From positions 496,001 to 560,000 of the forward strand of contig CAYYPH010000001.1 of assembly GCA_964473485.1 (NCBI GenBank): DNA of 64,000 nt. The letters are read 5' to 3'. A program made the translations under genes and the position numbers. This stretch comes from CAIVAT01 sp964473485. Its GTDB lineage: Bacteria; Bacteroidota; Bacteroidia; Bacteroidales; FEN-979. Positions 44,363-53,657 of the stretch are shown here, piece by piece; positions within the stretch are counted from its first letter, which is position 1, and each line of letters starts with the position of its first letter. The notes below the pieces were generated by a model. That model did no database searches and had not been told where the DNA came from. It saw only the letters and a list, made by a program, of their open reading frames with translations.

Positions 44363-46462
44363 ATGAAATCGACCATCTATTTAGTTGTCATCCTGAGTAT
44401 AGCAATTTTTACAGGATGTAAAAACGGAGCCAATGAAACCGGTAAAAACGAAGATGCACCCATCATCGGGAAAAAAGTTCCGGAAATCAGGAACGGACTG
44501 ATGACCCCTGAGGTTCTGTGGAGTTTCGGGAGACTATCGGAACCTGCCGTTTCGCCGGATAAGCAAACGATCCTTTATGGGGTGACCTATTATGATCTCG
44601 GGCAAAACAAAGGCAACCGAGAGTTGTACACCATCGGCACCGATGGACAGAACATGAAACAGATCACCACTACCAGGTTCAGCGAATACCAGGCCATGTG
44701 GACCCCCGACGGCAGGAAGATCACTTTTATGTCGGCCGAATCCGGATCCATGCAACTCTGGATGATGAATCCTGACGGTACCGGCAAAACCCAGGTTACC
44801 GACGTGGAGAACGGAATCAACGGGTACCGGATTTCGCCAGATATGAAAAAAATGTTCTATTTTGCCGATGTATATCCCGAAAAACAGTTAAAGGAACTCT
44901 TTGCCGACCTGCCGAAAACCAGCGGCCGGATTTACACCGACCTGATGTACCGTCACTGGGATACATGGGTACAATCCTACAGCCATGTGTTCGTCGCTGA
45001 TATGTCGGAAAACAAGATCACCACAGGCAAAGACATACTTTTGAACGAACCCTACGAGTGTCCGCTGGCTCCGTTCGGTGGCATCGAGCAGGTTAACTGG
45101 AGCCCCGACAGCAAGGTCATCGCTTACACCTGCCGGAAGAAGACAGGAAAAGCGTATGCCATATCCACCAACTCCGACATTTACCTCTACGATCTTGAAG
45201 CCGGAACCACTATAAATATTTCTGATGGAATGATGGGTTACGATGTGGCGCCGGTCTATTCACCCGACGGATCAATGATTGCCTGGCAAAGCATGGCCCG
45301 CGACGGTTATGAATCCGACAAAAACCGCCTGATTGTTTATGATGTTGCCAAAAAAACCTGGAAAGATTACACCGAAGCCTTCGACCAGAACGCTGAACAA
45401 CTCGCCTGGACCGACGACAGCAAATCGATCTGGTTCATCAGCGACTGGCATGCCACCGATGAAATTTACAGGCTTGACATCGAAGGAGGAAAAATCACGA
45501 AAATCACCGATGGAATACATGATTATACGGGAGTGATCCCTGCTGGTGAGAAACTCATCGCCTCAAAAATGTCGATGTCGATGCCCACCGAACTGTTTTC
45601 GGTTGACCCGGTAAGCGGCAAGGATGAACCTGTTACGACCACCAACAAAGAGATTCTCGATCAGCTGAAGCCTGGCAAAGTGGAGAAGCGCTGGACCAAA
45701 ACCACCGATAACAAGGACATGCTCTCATGGGTCATCTACCCTTCCGGCTTTGATCCGGCGAAAAAATACCCGGTCCTGCTGTTCTGCGCCGGCGGCCCCC
45801 AGAACACGGTAAGTCAGTTCTGGTCGTATCGCTGGAATTTCCAGATGATGGCAGCCAACGGTTATGTGATCATTGCTCCCAACCGGCGCGGTGTGCCGGG
45901 CTTCGGCCAGGCCTGGAATGAACAGATCAGCGGTGATTACGGCGGTCAGAATATGAAGGATTACCTGAGCGCGATCGATGACATTGCCAGGGAACCCTGG
46001 GCTGACGAGGAGAAAATGGGATGTGTGGGTGCCAGTTACGGCGGCTTTTCGGTTTACTGGCTCGCCGGAAATCACAACAAGAGGTTTAAGGCATTTATCG
46101 CCCACGACGGCATGTTCAACCTCGAAGCGCAATATCTTGAGACCGAGGAGATGTGGTTTGTCAACTGGGATCTCGGCGGACCTTTCTGGGATAAGAACAA
46201 CAAGGTAGCGCAGCGGTCATACGCCAACTCACCCCACCGGTTTGTACAGAATTGGGATACACCGATCCTTGTTATCCATGGTGAACTCGACTACCGTATC
46301 GTGGCGACCCAGGGCATGCAGGCCTTCAACGCCGCCATCCTGCGGGGAGTTCCGGCCCAGTTTCTTTACTTCCCCGATGAAAATCACTGGGTTCTCAAAC
46401 CGCAAAACGGGGTACTCTGGCAACGCACCTATTTCCACTGGCTTGACAAATGGTTGAAGTAA
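44363..46462 (+). CDS. S9 family prolyl oligopeptidase-type lipoprotein peptidase
   Basis: 699 aa from the ATG at 44363, which yields a lipoprotein signal (AIFTGC); upstream in-frame starts fall inside the kinase gene. N-terminal beta-propeller about 55-430 with TolB/PD40-like repeats (AVSPDKQTILYGV, YQAMWTPDGRKITFMS, VYSPDGSMIAWQS). The C-terminal alpha/beta hydrolase, about 440-699, has triad S558 (GASYGGF), D643 (HGELDYRI) and H675 (DENHWVL). It should cut short peptides from the N-terminus at the cell envelope (acylaminoacyl or dipeptidyl type). Confidence 0.93.
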   Translation: MKSTIYLVVILSIAIFTGCKNGANETGKNEDAPIIGKKVPEIRNGLMTPEVLWSFGRLSEPAVSPDKQTILYGVTYYDLGQNKGNRELYTIGTDGQNMKQITTTRFSEYQAMWTPDGRKITFMSAESGSMQLWMMNPDGTGKTQVTDVENGINGYRISPDMKKMFYFADVYPEKQLKELFADLPKTSGRIYTDLMYRHWDTWVQSYSHVFVADMSENKITTGKDILLNEPYECPLAPFGGIEQVNWSPDSKVIAYTCRKKTGKAYAISTNSDIYLYDLEAGTTINISDGMMGYDVAPVYSPDGSMIAWQSMARDGYESDKNRLIVYDVAKKTWKDYTEAFDQNAEQLAWTDDSKSIWFISDWHATDEIYRLDIEGGKITKITDGIHDYTGVIPAGEKLIASKMSMSMPTELFSVDPVSGKDEPVTTTNKEILDQLKPGKVEKRWTKTTDNKDMLSWVIYPSGFDPAKKYPVLLFCAGGPQNTVSQFWSYRWNFQMMAANGYVIIAPNRRGVPGFGQAWNEQISGDYGGQNMKDYLSAIDDIAREPWADEEKMGCVGASYGGFSVYWLAGNHNKRFKAFIAHDGMFNLEAQYLETEEMWFVNWDLGGPFWDKNNKVAQRSYANSPHRFVQNWDTPILVIHGELDYRIVATQGMQAFNAAILRGVPAQFLYFPDENHWVLKPQNGVLWQRTYFHWLDKWLK

Positions 46463-46480
46463 GAGAACGGTTTTTCTGAC

Positions 46481-47242
46481 ATGGACCCGAGATCGCTTGC
46501 CGCAGCGGAACAACTGGCTGCAACGGCACTGTTGAATTCAAGATATACAACGGCTTTCACGGGCGCAGGCATTTCGGTGGAGAGTGGCATTCCACCTTTC
46601 CGCGGAAATGGTGGACTTTGGGATAAATACGACCCCCGGATCCTTGAAATTGATTATTTCATAAACAAGCCGGCAGAATCGTGGAAAGTCATCAAAGAAA
46701 TTTTCTACGATTTTTTCGGGGAGGCCAAACCAAATATGGCGCACCAGGTTTTAGCGCGGATGGAGAAGGAAGGATTGCTTGGCCAGGTCATCACCCAGAA
46801 TATTGACCATTTGCACCAGGATGCCGGATCGGTGATGTTGACTGCTTTCCACGGCAATTCAGCATGGCTGAGATGCCTCCATTGCCACCGCGATTACCGG
46901 GTAAAGGAGATCAGCCTCGACCATCTGCCGCCGACCTGCAGGGAGTGCGGCGGCTTGCTGAAACCCGATTTTGTCTTTTTTGGCGAAGCCATTCCGGCAC
47001 AAGCCCAGACGGCTTCGTACGAGGCTGCCTCCATTTCCGATGTCTTTCTGATCATCGGCACCACTGGCGAGGTGATGCCTGCCAACCAGTTTCCGCACAT
47101 GGCGAAACAGGGCGGAACAAAGATCATTGAGATCAATCCTGAGCCTTCAGCCTATACAAACAAAATTACGGATATCTTTCTTCAGGGTAAAGCTGCCACA
47201 ATAATGGCCGACCTGGAAAAATTACTGTTTAGTGAAGGATAA
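46481..47242 (+). CDS. Sir2-family NAD-dependent protein deacylase
   Basis: 253 aa. NAD-binding motifs: FTGAGISVESGIPPFRG (about 27) and TQNIDHLH; catalytic H124 (TAFHGNSAWLRC). The four-Cys zinc site is complete (CLHC and CREC). KPDFVFFGEAIP and LIIGTTGEVMPANQFP complete the fold. It removes acetyl or other acyl groups from lysines using NAD. The start 18 bp after the S9 peptidase stop suggests one operon; no functional link is obvious. Confidence 0.95.
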   Translation: MDPRSLAAAEQLAATALLNSRYTTAFTGAGISVESGIPPFRGNGGLWDKYDPRILEIDYFINKPAESWKVIKEIFYDFFGEAKPNMAHQVLARMEKEGLLGQVITQNIDHLHQDAGSVMLTAFHGNSAWLRCLHCHRDYRVKEISLDHLPPTCRECGGLLKPDFVFFGEAIPAQAQTASYEAASISDVFLIIGTTGEVMPANQFPHMAKQGGTKIIEINPEPSAYTNKITDIFLQGKAATIMADLEKLLFSEG

Positions 47243-47251
47243 TTTCAGATT

Positions 47252-48667
47252 TTACTTACCCCGGCCCTGGATAATAATCAAAACGGTATAGATCAGAATC
47301 TTGAAGTCCATGGCCAGCGACATGTTCTCGATGTAGAGAATGTCGAACCGCAACCTTTCCACCATCTGCTCAAGGTTCTCGGCATAGCCGTATTTAACCT
47401 GTCCCCACGAAGTGATTCCTGGTTTGACTTTATGCAGCAGGCGATAGTGGGGAGCCTGTTTGATGATCAGGTCAATGTAGTATGACCTTTCGGGACGCGG
47501 CCCCACAAGACTCATGTCTCCCTTCAGCACGGTATAGAACTGGGGAATCTCATCCACCCTGAACTGTCGCAGGAATTTCCCCACGCGTGTGATTCGTGGG
47601 TCGGTTTTGGATGATAACTGCGGGCCGTTTTCCTCCGCATTTTTGTACATCGTGCGGAATTTATGCATGATAAACGGCTTACCTTTCAAACCGATACGCT
47701 CCTGCGAATAGAAAACCGGTCCCGGCGAAGTGATTTTTATGATGAAAGCAGTGATAATGACCACCGGTGACAGCAGGATCAGGCAAATCACTGATATCAG
47801 GATATCGAGGATCCTCTTCAGCGACATCTGCCAGTCGGGCATAAGATCGGGATAGATCTGAATAAGCGGCGCATGGAAAATGGAGGTGGTCTTGACCGAA
47901 CCCATCAGAATATCTTGCATGGCTGGAATGATTTTTATGACGACATCGGTGTCTTCAAGCTGCGTAATGATATTTTCGATGGTATGATTCTCTGAATGTT
48001 CGATGGCGATGATCACCTCCTCGATACCATGCTCCTTCACCAGCCGGTTCAGGTCCGACAACCCGCCCAGGTGTGGAAGGAATTGCGAGAGTTTGTATTC
48101 TTTGTATCCTTCAACGTTGATAAATCCCACAAAACGGTTGCCCGATGATTTTTCCTGATTCTCAATCTCATGATAGATGGAGAGTGCATTGCCGTTCGAT
48201 CCTATCACGATGGTGTTGAATCCTATGATCTTGTGATGGATCTTATAGGCGGCCCTGGAGGTGAGGATAAACCTGGCCGATGCAGTGAAGAAAAGATGGA
48301 GGAAGAACAGGATGAAGAAGAATTCGGCATAATCGCGCTGGTTGATGATCACGTCATCGAGGATCAGGGTGAAGAAGAGGATCGTAACACCGATGAAGGT
48401 GATCAGGATAGTCTGGGCAAACTCACGGAGCCTGGCTTTCCGGTATATTTTCCGGTAGGTTCCGATGAGTGTATAGAGGATCAGCCAGAAAAGCGGGATT
48501 ACCGTAACTCCGTAATAGAGTTTGCGGTCGAGGAAAATATCGGTTATATGGCTGAAGATCGTATGGTCAACCGCCCATTTCCGGTATATGAAGAACAGCG
48601 TCCAGGCAACAAAGGCTGTCAGAAAATCCGCAACAACATATTTGATAACCTGTAACCGTTTATTCAT
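47252..48667 (-). CDS. Polyprenyl glycosylphosphotransferase (WbaP/WcaJ type)
   Basis: 471 aa from the ATG at 48667; a TTG 6 bp upstream is also in frame. Four or five N-terminal membrane helices (about 10-125), a Rossmann-like CoA-binding-type domain (about 135-250) and the bacterial sugar transferase domain (about 275-471): KRILDILISVICLILLSP, PGPVFYSQERIGLKGKPF, HKFRTMYKNAEENGP, RVDEIPQFYTVLKGDMSLVGPRPE. It attaches the first sugar phosphate to undecaprenyl phosphate for exopolysaccharide or O-antigen synthesis. No other polysaccharide genes lie beside it in this window. Confidence 0.93.
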   Translation of the reverse strand: MNKRLQVIKYVVADFLTAFVAWTLFFIYRKWAVDHTIFSHITDIFLDRKLYYGVTVIPLFWLILYTLIGTYRKIYRKARLREFAQTILITFIGVTILFFTLILDDVIINQRDYAEFFFILFFLHLFFTASARFILTSRAAYKIHHKIIGFNTIVIGSNGNALSIYHEIENQEKSSGNRFVGFINVEGYKEYKLSQFLPHLGGLSDLNRLVKEHGIEEVIIAIEHSENHTIENIITQLEDTDVVIKIIPAMQDILMGSVKTTSIFHAPLIQIYPDLMPDWQMSLKRILDILISVICLILLSPVVIITAFIIKITSPGPVFYSQERIGLKGKPFIMHKFRTMYKNAEENGPQLSSKTDPRITRVGKFLRQFRVDEIPQFYTVLKGDMSLVGPRPERSYYIDLIIKQAPHYRLLHKVKPGITSWGQVKYGYAENLEQMVERLRFDILYIENMSLAMDFKILIYTVLIIIQGRGK

Positions 48668-48694
48668 GTTCAATAGGTTTTTCGCCCCCCCAGG

Positions 48695-49573
48695 TTATTT
48701 CCTGGTAACAATTTTGAAATTATCGAAGAGCATCTGAGTCTTTTTCTGGCCTGTATCTTTAAAAGTACCCAGATAAACCCGGTAGGTGATCATTCCGGGA
48801 TAGGCATTCAGGGTGTTCGTCAGATCAATATAGATTTTTTTCCACTTCCCTCCGGTGGTGTTCAGGGTGATAATCGGGGTTTGGTAGAGCGTCGTTGTGG
48901 CATAGGTGAAGACCCCGATCGTCACAACGTTCGAGATGTTGTAGTTGAGTTCAAGAAAAACCGGCGCGTAAGGAATCACATACTCCTCATGGGTCTGACA
49001 TTCAAAAAAATCATGGAGCGAATCGAGTACGACCAGGGCAGAATGACTGCCTTCGAACGTTTCGGGCGAACCGGTTTCAGTGCGTTGAATGAAGGCCGTG
49101 CTTCTTTTGGTCGTGTCGAGGGACATGGCAATACCGTCGAAATCCTCCTTCCAGGTGAAGAGCGTTGTTGACTGATAGGTGGTCTTGATGTTACCAACAT
49201 TGGTGGTACTGTCTTCACCGAAGGAAAAGTCCTTCACTACCGGGCTGTAAAATGAATAAGCCTGGCGGGTGGCGGCAATTCCGTTGACCTTAATTCCCGG
49301 CCATATCTTCAGGCTGTGTTTACCCTTGTATAAGGCCGGGAGGCGGGCGGGCAGTTCAAAGGCACCAAGAAAATTATCATCTATATAAACCCAGGCATCG
49401 GTTATCTGCTGAGAGGCTGTCCCCTGGTTGTAATAATCGGTGGAAAGGTAGATGGAATCAATTTTGATCCAGGCCGGAACGGTCTGATCTCCACTGAATT
49501 TTTCGCACGAGGAGGCGCCAAGCAGGATGAGAAAGACAAATACCAATGCATGAAGGCGTTCCCTGAAAATCAT
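48695..49573 (-). CDS. Envelope lipoprotein of unknown function
   Basis: 292 aa with a lipoprotein signal (LLGASSCEK, Cys23). Beta-rich; an N-terminal part (about 30-130) has a WVYIDDNFLGAFELPARLP motif like a small Ig-type fold, and the rest resembles a jelly-roll (about 135-290, ending MLFDNFKIVTRK), as in carbohydrate-binding modules. I do not recognise a named family. It lies 27 bp upstream of the sugar transferase on the same strand and is likely cotranscribed with it. Confidence 0.7.
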   Translation of the reverse strand: MIFRERLHALVFVFLILLGASSCEKFSGDQTVPAWIKIDSIYLSTDYYNQGTASQQITDAWVYIDDNFLGAFELPARLPALYKGKHSLKIWPGIKVNGIAATRQAYSFYSPVVKDFSFGEDSTTNVGNIKTTYQSTTLFTWKEDFDGIAMSLDTTKRSTAFIQRTETGSPETFEGSHSALVVLDSLHDFFECQTHEEYVIPYAPVFLELNYNISNVVTIGVFTYATTTLYQTPIITLNTTGGKWKKIYIDLTNTLNAYPGMITYRVYLGTFKDTGQKKTQMLFDNFKIVTRK

Positions 49574-49648
49574 AAATTGCGGAAGATTGTGAGGCCGTAT
49601 CTATAAAAAGCTAACGGTTCATTTAAACCGATATTGTTTATTTCTGAA

Positions 49649-49656
49649 CAAAAGTA
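49649..49656 (-). promoter_or_regulatory. Predicted -7 element for the lipoprotein/sugar transferase pair
   Basis: Minus strand TACTTTTG, a full TAnnTTTG match, 76 bp before the lipoprotein ATG. Confidence 0.4.
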
Positions 49657-49679
49657 TTGAACAAAATTCTGTTGTTTTT

Positions 49680-50666
49680 TCAGAGGATGGAAACTGAAGA
49701 TTGCTGGATCTTTTCCATGATTTTATGGGCGACATCAAGGGCGCTGTATCCATCATTGATTGTCACCGGCGGAAGGGTGTTGTTTACAATGGCATAATGA
49801 AAACTTTCAAGCTCGGCCCTGATGGCGTTCCCGGATGTCACCTCCGGCTTGTCAAAGATGATCTGCTTGGTCCCTTTGCCGGGCCCCAACTCAAGGATGA
49901 ACCCAGTGCCGCCGTCTGCAGGATCAGCATCCGAAATCCTTACCACCTCGAGCTCTTTTTTCAGAAAATCCACGGATATATAGGCATCCTTCTGGAAGAA
50001 CCGTGATTTCCGCATATTCTTCAGGGAAATTCTGCTGGCTGTAAGGTTTGCCACACAACCGTTGTTGAATTCAATGCGGGCATTGGCAATGTCGGGAGTG
50101 TCACTCACCACGGCCACACCGCTGGCGCTGATCTTTTTTATGTGACTTTTAACTACGCTTAGCACAATATCAATATCGTGGATCATCAGATCGAGGATCA
50201 CCGGTACATCAGTCCCCCTCGGATTGAATTGCGCCAACCGGTGCGTTTCAATAAACATCGGCCGGTCGAAATAGGGTTCGGCCACCAGAAATGCAGGATT
50301 AAAACGTTCGACATGACCGACCTGGACCTTTACGTTCGCCTCGCCGGCGATCTTGATCAGTTCGCGGGCCTCGTCGAGCGTGGTGACAATCGGTTTTTCG
50401 ATGAAGACATGACGGCACTTTTTCAGCGCCTTCGAGGCACACTCAAAATGCGATACGGTGGGTGTAACGATATCTACCACATCCACCTGGTCGATCAGTT
50501 CGTCGAGCGAATTCCACCGCCTTACCTGGAATTCCTTTTCGGCGACACCTGCATTGGTTTCATCCGGATCAAAAAAACCAACCAGTTCGAAATCAGAAAT
50601 TTCTTTAATACAGCGAATATGAATTTTTCCCAGATGGCCTGCGCCAAGCACCCCGATTTTCAGCAT
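49680..50666 (-). CDS. Gfo/Idh/MocA-family NAD(P)-dependent oxidoreductase
   Basis: 328 aa from the ATG at 50666, which places the Rossmann motif (KIGVLGAGHLGKIH) at the N-terminus; a longer frame to 50771 would overlap the divergent PCMT gene. Further family motifs: DVVDIVTPTVSHFECA, HVFIEKPIVTTLDEA (Lys of the EKP motif) and VQVGHVERFNPA, then DLMIHDIDIVLSVV. These enzymes oxidise or reduce sugars and cyclitols; in Bacteroidota such genes are often near lipid A or sugar-nucleotide genes, but the substrate is not clear here. Confidence 0.9.
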   Translation of the reverse strand: MLKIGVLGAGHLGKIHIRCIKEISDFELVGFFDPDETNAGVAEKEFQVRRWNSLDELIDQVDVVDIVTPTVSHFECASKALKKCRHVFIEKPIVTTLDEARELIKIAGEANVKVQVGHVERFNPAFLVAEPYFDRPMFIETHRLAQFNPRGTDVPVILDLMIHDIDIVLSVVKSHIKKISASGVAVVSDTPDIANARIEFNNGCVANLTASRISLKNMRKSRFFQKDAYISVDFLKKELEVVRISDADPADGGTGFILELGPGKGTKQIIFDKPEVTSGNAIRAELESFHYAIVNNTLPPVTINDGYSALDVAHKIMEKIQQSSVSIL

Positions 50667-50681
50667 ACAGTAATTTTTTTG

Positions 50682-50689
50682 CAAAGGTA
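50682..50689 (-). promoter_or_regulatory. Predicted -7 element of the Gfo/Idh gene
   Basis: Minus strand TACCTTTG followed by C, a full match to TAnnTTTG, 16 bp before the ATG at 50666. This short spacing supports the chosen start. Confidence 0.55.
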
Positions 50690-50745
50690 GCCTTTTAGGC
50701 TGACCGAAATTACTAATTTCGTGAAAAAATTCCACGCTATACCGC

Positions 50746-51414
50746 ATGAATAACGGGTTACCAACCGACACTTACCGGCACCAGGGATTACGCAAGCAAC
50801 TGATCAGGCAGATCAGTATGAAAGGTATCACCGACCAACAGGTTCTCATAGCCATGGAGAAGGTTCCCCGGCATTTTTTCTTTGATTCCTCTTTCCTGGA
50901 GTATGCATACGAGGATAAACCTTTCCCGATTGGTGCGGGCCAGACCATCTCCCAACCATATACCGTGGCATTTCAATCCTCCTTGCTACAGATCAAAAAG
51001 AACGATAAAGTACTCGAGATCGGTACGGGGTCGGGATACCAGGCCTGTATCCTGGCGGAGATGGGAGCAAGGGTGTTTACGATAGAAAGGCAGAAAACGC
51101 TTTTCGACAGGACCAGTAAATTCCTGCCCGCGATCGGATATCCAACCATCAAAACCTTTTACGGCGACGGTTACAAGGGCCTGCCCGCTTTTGCCCCGTT
51201 CGACCGTGTGATAGTGACCGCAGCAGCTCCCTTTGTTCCCGAAGCCCTGCTGCAGCAGCTCAAGGTTGGCGGTATCCTTGTCATACCGGTCGGGGCGGGC
51301 GATGTGCAGATCATGACCACTATAACACGTCAGTCGGAAAACGAGTTTATCAACAACGGGCACGGGGACTTCAGGTTTGTACCAATGCTTGAGGATAAAG
51401 CCCGCGAAAAATAA
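50746..51414 (+). CDS. pcm: Protein-L-isoaspartate O-methyltransferase
   Basis: 222 aa, the normal length. Motifs: IGAGQTISQPYTVAFQ, SAM-binding VLEIGTGSGYQACILAEMG, FTIERQKTLFD, GDGYKGLPAFAPFDRVIVTAAAP, LKVGGILVIPVG. It methylates L-isoaspartyl residues so that damaged proteins can be repaired. Divergent from the Gfo/Idh gene; its end is 4 bp from the end of the convergent heme lyase gene. Confidence 0.95.
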   Translation: MNNGLPTDTYRHQGLRKQLIRQISMKGITDQQVLIAMEKVPRHFFFDSSFLEYAYEDKPFPIGAGQTISQPYTVAFQSSLLQIKKNDKVLEIGTGSGYQACILAEMGARVFTIERQKTLFDRTSKFLPAIGYPTIKTFYGDGYKGLPAFAPFDRVIVTAAAPFVPEALLQQLKVGGILVIPVGAGDVQIMTTITRQSENEFINNGHGDFRFVPMLEDKAREK

Positions 51415-51418
51415 CAGG

Positions 51419-53479
51419 CTACCGGCGGGTCACCACCCAAAGCCGCCTGGTGCGGCGGTATAGCGAAATCGCGAAACCGGCAATCATGACAAGCGATCCC
51501 AGCCAGAGAACATTGATGTAAGGATTCATCATGACTTTGAGCACAATATAATCGGGATCGTCTGAAACACTGGCGATATAGGTGTAGTAGTCGCGCAAAA
51601 GGAAATTACGGGTGGCTGGATTGTAAACGGCTCCCATCTTGGGATGCACATTCACGGATGGATGAAGTGTAAACTGTGTGAAATATTTTCCGTTACGGTA
51701 TTTCATAAAATCAACCCGGTAGTGGGTGGTGTTTCCCTTTACCTTCTTATCCACGTAGCTCACGTAATAGCCACTCATGAACAAGGTGTCGTTCTTCATC
51801 AGAACGAGGTTCTCTGAATTGCTCGTTTCACTGCCCAGGTCATACCTCGAAGTGTTGGTTGATATGGTCTCGGAATTGGAGAAGGTGATCACCGTACCAA
51901 GCAGGAACAGGATAAAACCGATATGAGTGATGATGGCGCTGATATTCCGTGGCCTTGTGGTTTTGACAAACAGGCTGCCGATGGTAATGAAAAAAGCAAG
52001 CAGGATGAAGAATACAAAAAGGACCAGGTTCACCTGCCTGACGACCCCGTAGGTCACCATCGGTACCAGCAATGCCAATGCGGCCAGCGCAGGAATCCAG
52101 AGTCTTTTCAAAAAGGTTTTCAGGTCGTTTTCCTGATATTTCATGATCTGTGTAAACCCGATAAATGCAGCCACAAGCAGGGCAAAAGGCATCTGCCACC
52201 GGTTATAATACGAAACCGGGTCTGATGGCGGGGCAATGTTGCTGCCAAAGATCGAATTGACGACCGGGATAGAGGTGGAAAACAGGATCTGGAAAGCAGC
52301 CAGTACCATGATCACCGTGCCGGTGAACATCCAGAATTCACGCGAGAAAAGCTGGTCCCTCTTTTCAACCTGTAGTTTACGGTAATTCATCGCGATCATG
52401 ATCACGGTAAGGAAGAGGAAGCTGAGCAAGAAAACCAGAAGTTGTGCGGTCATCCCGTTTTCACCGAAAGAATGGGCGGAGGTATTGGCAAGAACCCCGC
52501 TGCGGGTCAGAAAACTGGCATAGAGAACAAGTACGTACGAAAGCGTCAGCATGAGATAGGATGAGAAGAGTGCAAAGTTCTGCCGGCGCGCAATGATCAT
52601 GAGATGCAGACCGGCCACCAGGGTCATCCATGGGATCAGCGAACTGTTCTCGACCGGATCCCAGGCCCAGAAACCGCCGAAGGTGAGCGACACGTATGCC
52701 CATGCGCCACCCAGCAGAATCCCAGCCCCCAGCATCAGCATCGACACCAGAGTCCAGGGAATGGCACGGCTGATCCACGAATGATAATCCTTTCGCATCA
52801 GTGAGGCAATTGCGTATGAAAAAGGGACCAGCGCCAGTGCATACCCCAGAAAAAGAATCGGCGGATGGATGGTCATCCAGATGTTTTCAAGCAAGGGGTT
52901 CAGTCCGTTTCCGTCTTCGATCATCGACACATAATCCGGCATGGTAAAAATGGTGCCTTCGATGGAACCGACGGTTTCACGAAGCAACTCAAAAGGTGTT
53001 GCACCGATCTGCAGCCCGGCGATTTTCACTCCGAGCAACATTGAAGTTACGAACGCCTGCGACAGCGAAAATACAGCCATCACCGGCGACTCCCAGTTTC
53101 TCGCGTAAATGAGCACGATCAGGCCAACCAGCGCCTGCCAGATGGCCCAAACCAGAAAACTACCCTCCTGCCCTGCCCAGAAACAGGAGATAATATATTC
53201 GACCGGCAGCGATCTGGAGGAATACTGCCATACATAGGAATATTCAAAATAATGGTTGAATATCAGGAAGTAAAGCAAAGCACCAACCGCTACCAAGGTG
53301 GCTGTATGAATATAATAAAGGAGTCTGGCACCTTTGTGCAATGCCGCCATGGTATCGTTTTTTCTGAACGATAAATAATACAATGTGGCAGCAGACAGCG
53401 ATGTCAGAAAGCTGATCCATACAAAGGCTGCTCCAAGGTTTCCGGGTAACAAATGTTCCCCGGTATATGCAATCTCCAT
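51419..53479 (-). CDS. ccmF: CcmF/CcsA-type cytochrome c heme lyase
   Basis: 686 aa with about 15 membrane helices. The tryptophan-rich heme-handling signature of the family is present (LTFGGFWAWDPVENSSLIPW, about 265-284), with flanking histidines (IWMTIHPPILFLGYALALV and WMTLVAGLHLMI). The C-terminal about 130 residues before the last helix form a soluble extracytoplasmic domain. CcmF ligates heme to CXXCH apocytochromes; its presence fits the two multiheme cytochromes at 4.6-8.1 kb. Other ccm genes are not in the window. Confidence 0.92.
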   Translation of the reverse strand: MEIAYTGEHLLPGNLGAAFVWISFLTSLSAATLYYLSFRKNDTMAALHKGARLLYYIHTATLVAVGALLYFLIFNHYFEYSYVWQYSSRSLPVEYIISCFWAGQEGSFLVWAIWQALVGLIVLIYARNWESPVMAVFSLSQAFVTSMLLGVKIAGLQIGATPFELLRETVGSIEGTIFTMPDYVSMIEDGNGLNPLLENIWMTIHPPILFLGYALALVPFSYAIASLMRKDYHSWISRAIPWTLVSMLMLGAGILLGGAWAYVSLTFGGFWAWDPVENSSLIPWMTLVAGLHLMIIARRQNFALFSSYLMLTLSYVLVLYASFLTRSGVLANTSAHSFGENGMTAQLLVFLLSFLFLTVIMIAMNYRKLQVEKRDQLFSREFWMFTGTVIMVLAAFQILFSTSIPVVNSIFGSNIAPPSDPVSYYNRWQMPFALLVAAFIGFTQIMKYQENDLKTFLKRLWIPALAALALLVPMVTYGVVRQVNLVLFVFFILLAFFITIGSLFVKTTRPRNISAIITHIGFILFLLGTVITFSNSETISTNTSRYDLGSETSNSENLVLMKNDTLFMSGYYVSYVDKKVKGNTTHYRVDFMKYRNGKYFTQFTLHPSVNVHPKMGAVYNPATRNFLLRDYYTYIASVSDDPDYIVLKVMMNPYINVLWLGSLVMIAGFAISLYRRTRRLWVVTRR

Positions 53480-53496
53480 ATATATTTGTTTTCCTG

Positions 53497-53504
53497 CAAA
53501 GGTA
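53497..53504 (-). promoter_or_regulatory. Predicted -7 element of the heme lyase gene
   Basis: Minus strand TACCTTTG followed by C, a full TAnnTTTG match, 18 bp before the ATG at 53479. Confidence 0.5.
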
Positions 53505-53609
53505 CATTATTATCACATATGCAGAGATTTCGTTGTATCAATTTTCGGCTCCCCCGACCATTCGGACCATCTCCGGTGGTATTTTTTGTCAATAATAATA
53601 AACATGTTA

Positions 53610-53640
53610 TTGAAACAGGTTTCAATTTCTCTTATATTCG
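53610..53640 (+). promoter_or_regulatory. Predicted promoter of the MTAP gene with an operator-like palindrome
   Basis: TTG (53610-53612), a 20-bp spacer and TATATTCG (53633-53640, 7 of 8 to TAnnTTTG), 17 bp before the ATG. The perfect 8-2-8 palindrome ATTGAAACAGGTTTCAAT (53609-53626) overlaps the -33 element and the spacer, a typical place for a repressor site. Confidence 0.45.
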
Positions 53641-53657
53641 CCTAAATTTTTTTGGTT

